Shown piece after piece: positions 6,101 through 6,875 of a stretch of DNA of 6,875 nt. Position numbers and translations under genes: made by a program. The notes beneath the pieces were generated by a model, which ran no database searches, was not told where the DNA came from, and saw only the letters and a program-made list of their open reading frames with translations. Each line of letters begins with the position of its first letter. The stretch's first letter is position 1. The DNA is from Methanomassiliicoccaceae archaeon. GTDB lineage: Archaea; Thermoplasmatota; Thermoplasmata; Methanomassiliicoccales; Methanomethylophilaceae. The stretch lies in the NCBI GenBank assembly GCA_009786295.1, contig WQTN01000090.1, forward strand, positions 1 through 6,875, in the 5' to 3' direction.

Positions 6101-6823
6101 ATGAACTGGGAGCCATGGTCCGGATGTTACAAGGTAAGCGACGGCTGCACCTATTGCTATTTCTACGGGCCGTACTCCAAACGCCATGGTCAGAACACTG
6201 TGCAGAAGACCGGGGAGTTCGATAAACCGATCGCCAAGACAGCCAAGGGCACGCCCAAGATCCAGGGCGGGAAGATAGTGGCCACATGCTTTGCCAGCGA
6301 TTTCTTCATCCCAGAGGCGGATGAGTGGCGCGCAGAAGCATGGGAAATGATAAAACAGCGCCCAGATCTGGATTTTCTGATCCTGACCAAACGCATAGAG
6401 CGTTTTCCTGTATCTCTTCCATCCGATTGGGGCGACGGTTATGATAACGTGAACATCGGGTGCACGGTCGAGAATCAGTCCCTGGCCGATCAGAGACTTC
6501 CGTTGTTCCTCTCGTACCCGATCAAACGGCGCTTCGTGGCCTGCGCACCGCTGCTAGAGAGAATAGATCTGTCGCCTTATCTCAGCGAGATCGAGCATGT
6601 CACCGTCGGCGGCGAGACAGGCCGCGAGGCCAGGATCTGTGACTACGACTGGGTCACGGATATAAGAGAACAATGCACAGCCGCAGAAGTCACATTCTGG
6701 TTCAAGAACACCGGCTCGTTCTTCAGGCGGGAGGGGGTTGTTCAAAAGGTCAATCCGTTCAAAGAGACCGGTCTTGCAAAAGAGACAGGGCTCGATATCC
6801 TCAACGGCAAAAAATTGTTTTGA
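6101..6823 (+). CDS. DUF5131 (phage Gp37/Gp68) three-Cys-motif protein
   Basis: This 240-residue protein matches the phage Gp37/Gp68 family, usual length about 240-260, so it appears complete. It opens with the family's cysteine motif C9-x6-C16-x2-C19 (GCYKVSDGCTYCY), which resembles a radical-SAM-type iron-sulfur site with altered spacing. Further family blocks are TCFASDFFIPEADEW (62-76), LTKRIERF (95-102), WGDGYDNV with CTVENQ (110-126), VGGETGREARICDYDW (169-184) and FWFKNTG (199-205). The reaction is unknown. Members occur in phages, prophages and many genomes, and often sit beside a TcmP partner protein (three-Cys-motif partner). No TcmP is visible here; 52 bp remain after the stop. The start is set by the family-typical MNWEPWSGC. 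AAGGA at 6085-6089 is 11 nt upstream, a poor Shine-Dalgarno distance. Codon use looks richer in G/C than in the DUF1016 gene. Confidence 0.9.
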   Translation: MNWEPWSGCYKVSDGCTYCYFYGPYSKRHGQNTVQKTGEFDKPIAKTAKGTPKIQGGKIVATCFASDFFIPEADEWRAEAWEMIKQRPDLDFLILTKRIERFPVSLPSDWGDGYDNVNIGCTVENQSLADQRLPLFLSYPIKRRFVACAPLLERIDLSPYLSEIEHVTVGGETGREARICDYDWVTDIREQCTAAEVTFWFKNTGSFFRREGVVQKVNPFKETGLAKETGLDILNGKKLF

Positions 6824-6843
6824 CACGTCTTGATCCTTTACTC

Positions 6844-6854
6844 AAAAATATAAA
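6844..6854 (+). promoter_or_regulatory. TATA-like sequence near the window end
   Basis: AAAATATAAAG lies 20 bp after the DUF5131 stop. If used, transcription would start at about 6877, just outside the window, for an unseen downstream gene. It may instead be only an AT-rich spacer. Confidence 0.25.
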
Positions 6855-6875
6855 GAAACAATCACTTCTCCATAC

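Noticed and set aside
5986..6225. Small plus-strand reading frame overlapping the DUF5131 start
   Set aside because: It runs out of frame into a well-supported gene, has no family-like motifs, and reads as chance coding.

Overview
The window reads as archaeal DNA. It carries an Orc1/Cdc6-type initiator, an Ncs6/NcsA-type tRNA thiolase, AT-rich TATA-like boxes about 27 bp upstream of start codons, and mostly weak or absent Shine-Dalgarno sites. The mix of a compact housekeeping operon with DUF1016, DUF4143-ATPase and phage-type DUF5131 genes would suit a Thermoplasmatota genome, possibly a gut-type Methanomassiliicoccales. That placement is inference from gene content and style; no marker here proves it.

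Layout. Positions 1-226 hold a possible Cys-rich 3' end of a gene (stop at 74) and then a short non-coding stretch with a perfect dyad at 128-143. At 227-1339 (+) lies a YhcG/DUF1016 PD-(D/E)xK nuclease, whose N-terminal domain is encoded by DNA containing two nearly identical large palindromes. It converges on a three-gene minus-strand operon with only 10 bp between stop codons. In transcription order the operon is a Nif3/DUF34-like metalloprotein (4424-3462), an Orc1/Cdc6 AAA+ ATPase (3459-2275) and an NcsA-type tRNA 2-thiouridine synthetase (2270-1350). Its genes are 2 and 4 bp apart, so co-transcription is very likely.

A divergent promoter region (4425-4604) separates this operon from a plus-strand AAA ATPase with a DUF4143 domain (4605-5864). 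The ATPase promoter carries a perfect 10-bp inverted repeat that looks like an operator, and its C-terminal nuclease-like motif has lost the usual Asp. A 236-bp AT-rich gap (5865-6100) holds several T-runs and a 13-bp hairpin. It is followed by a DUF5131 (phage Gp37/Gp68, three-Cys motif) gene at 6101-6823. The last 52 bp contain only a TATA-like sequence for a possible gene beyond the window.

How it fits together. The middle operon is core information processing (replication initiation plus tRNA wobble modification), with a Nif3-like protein of unknown role. The flanking genes are accessory: a restriction-type nuclease, a toxin/defence-like or mobility-associated ATPase, and a phage-associated metal-cluster protein. 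The most curious DNA signals are the palindromes in and before the DUF1016 gene and the dyad at the DUF4143 ATPase promoter. No complete multi-gene system that is clearly new is visible in these 6.9 kb.
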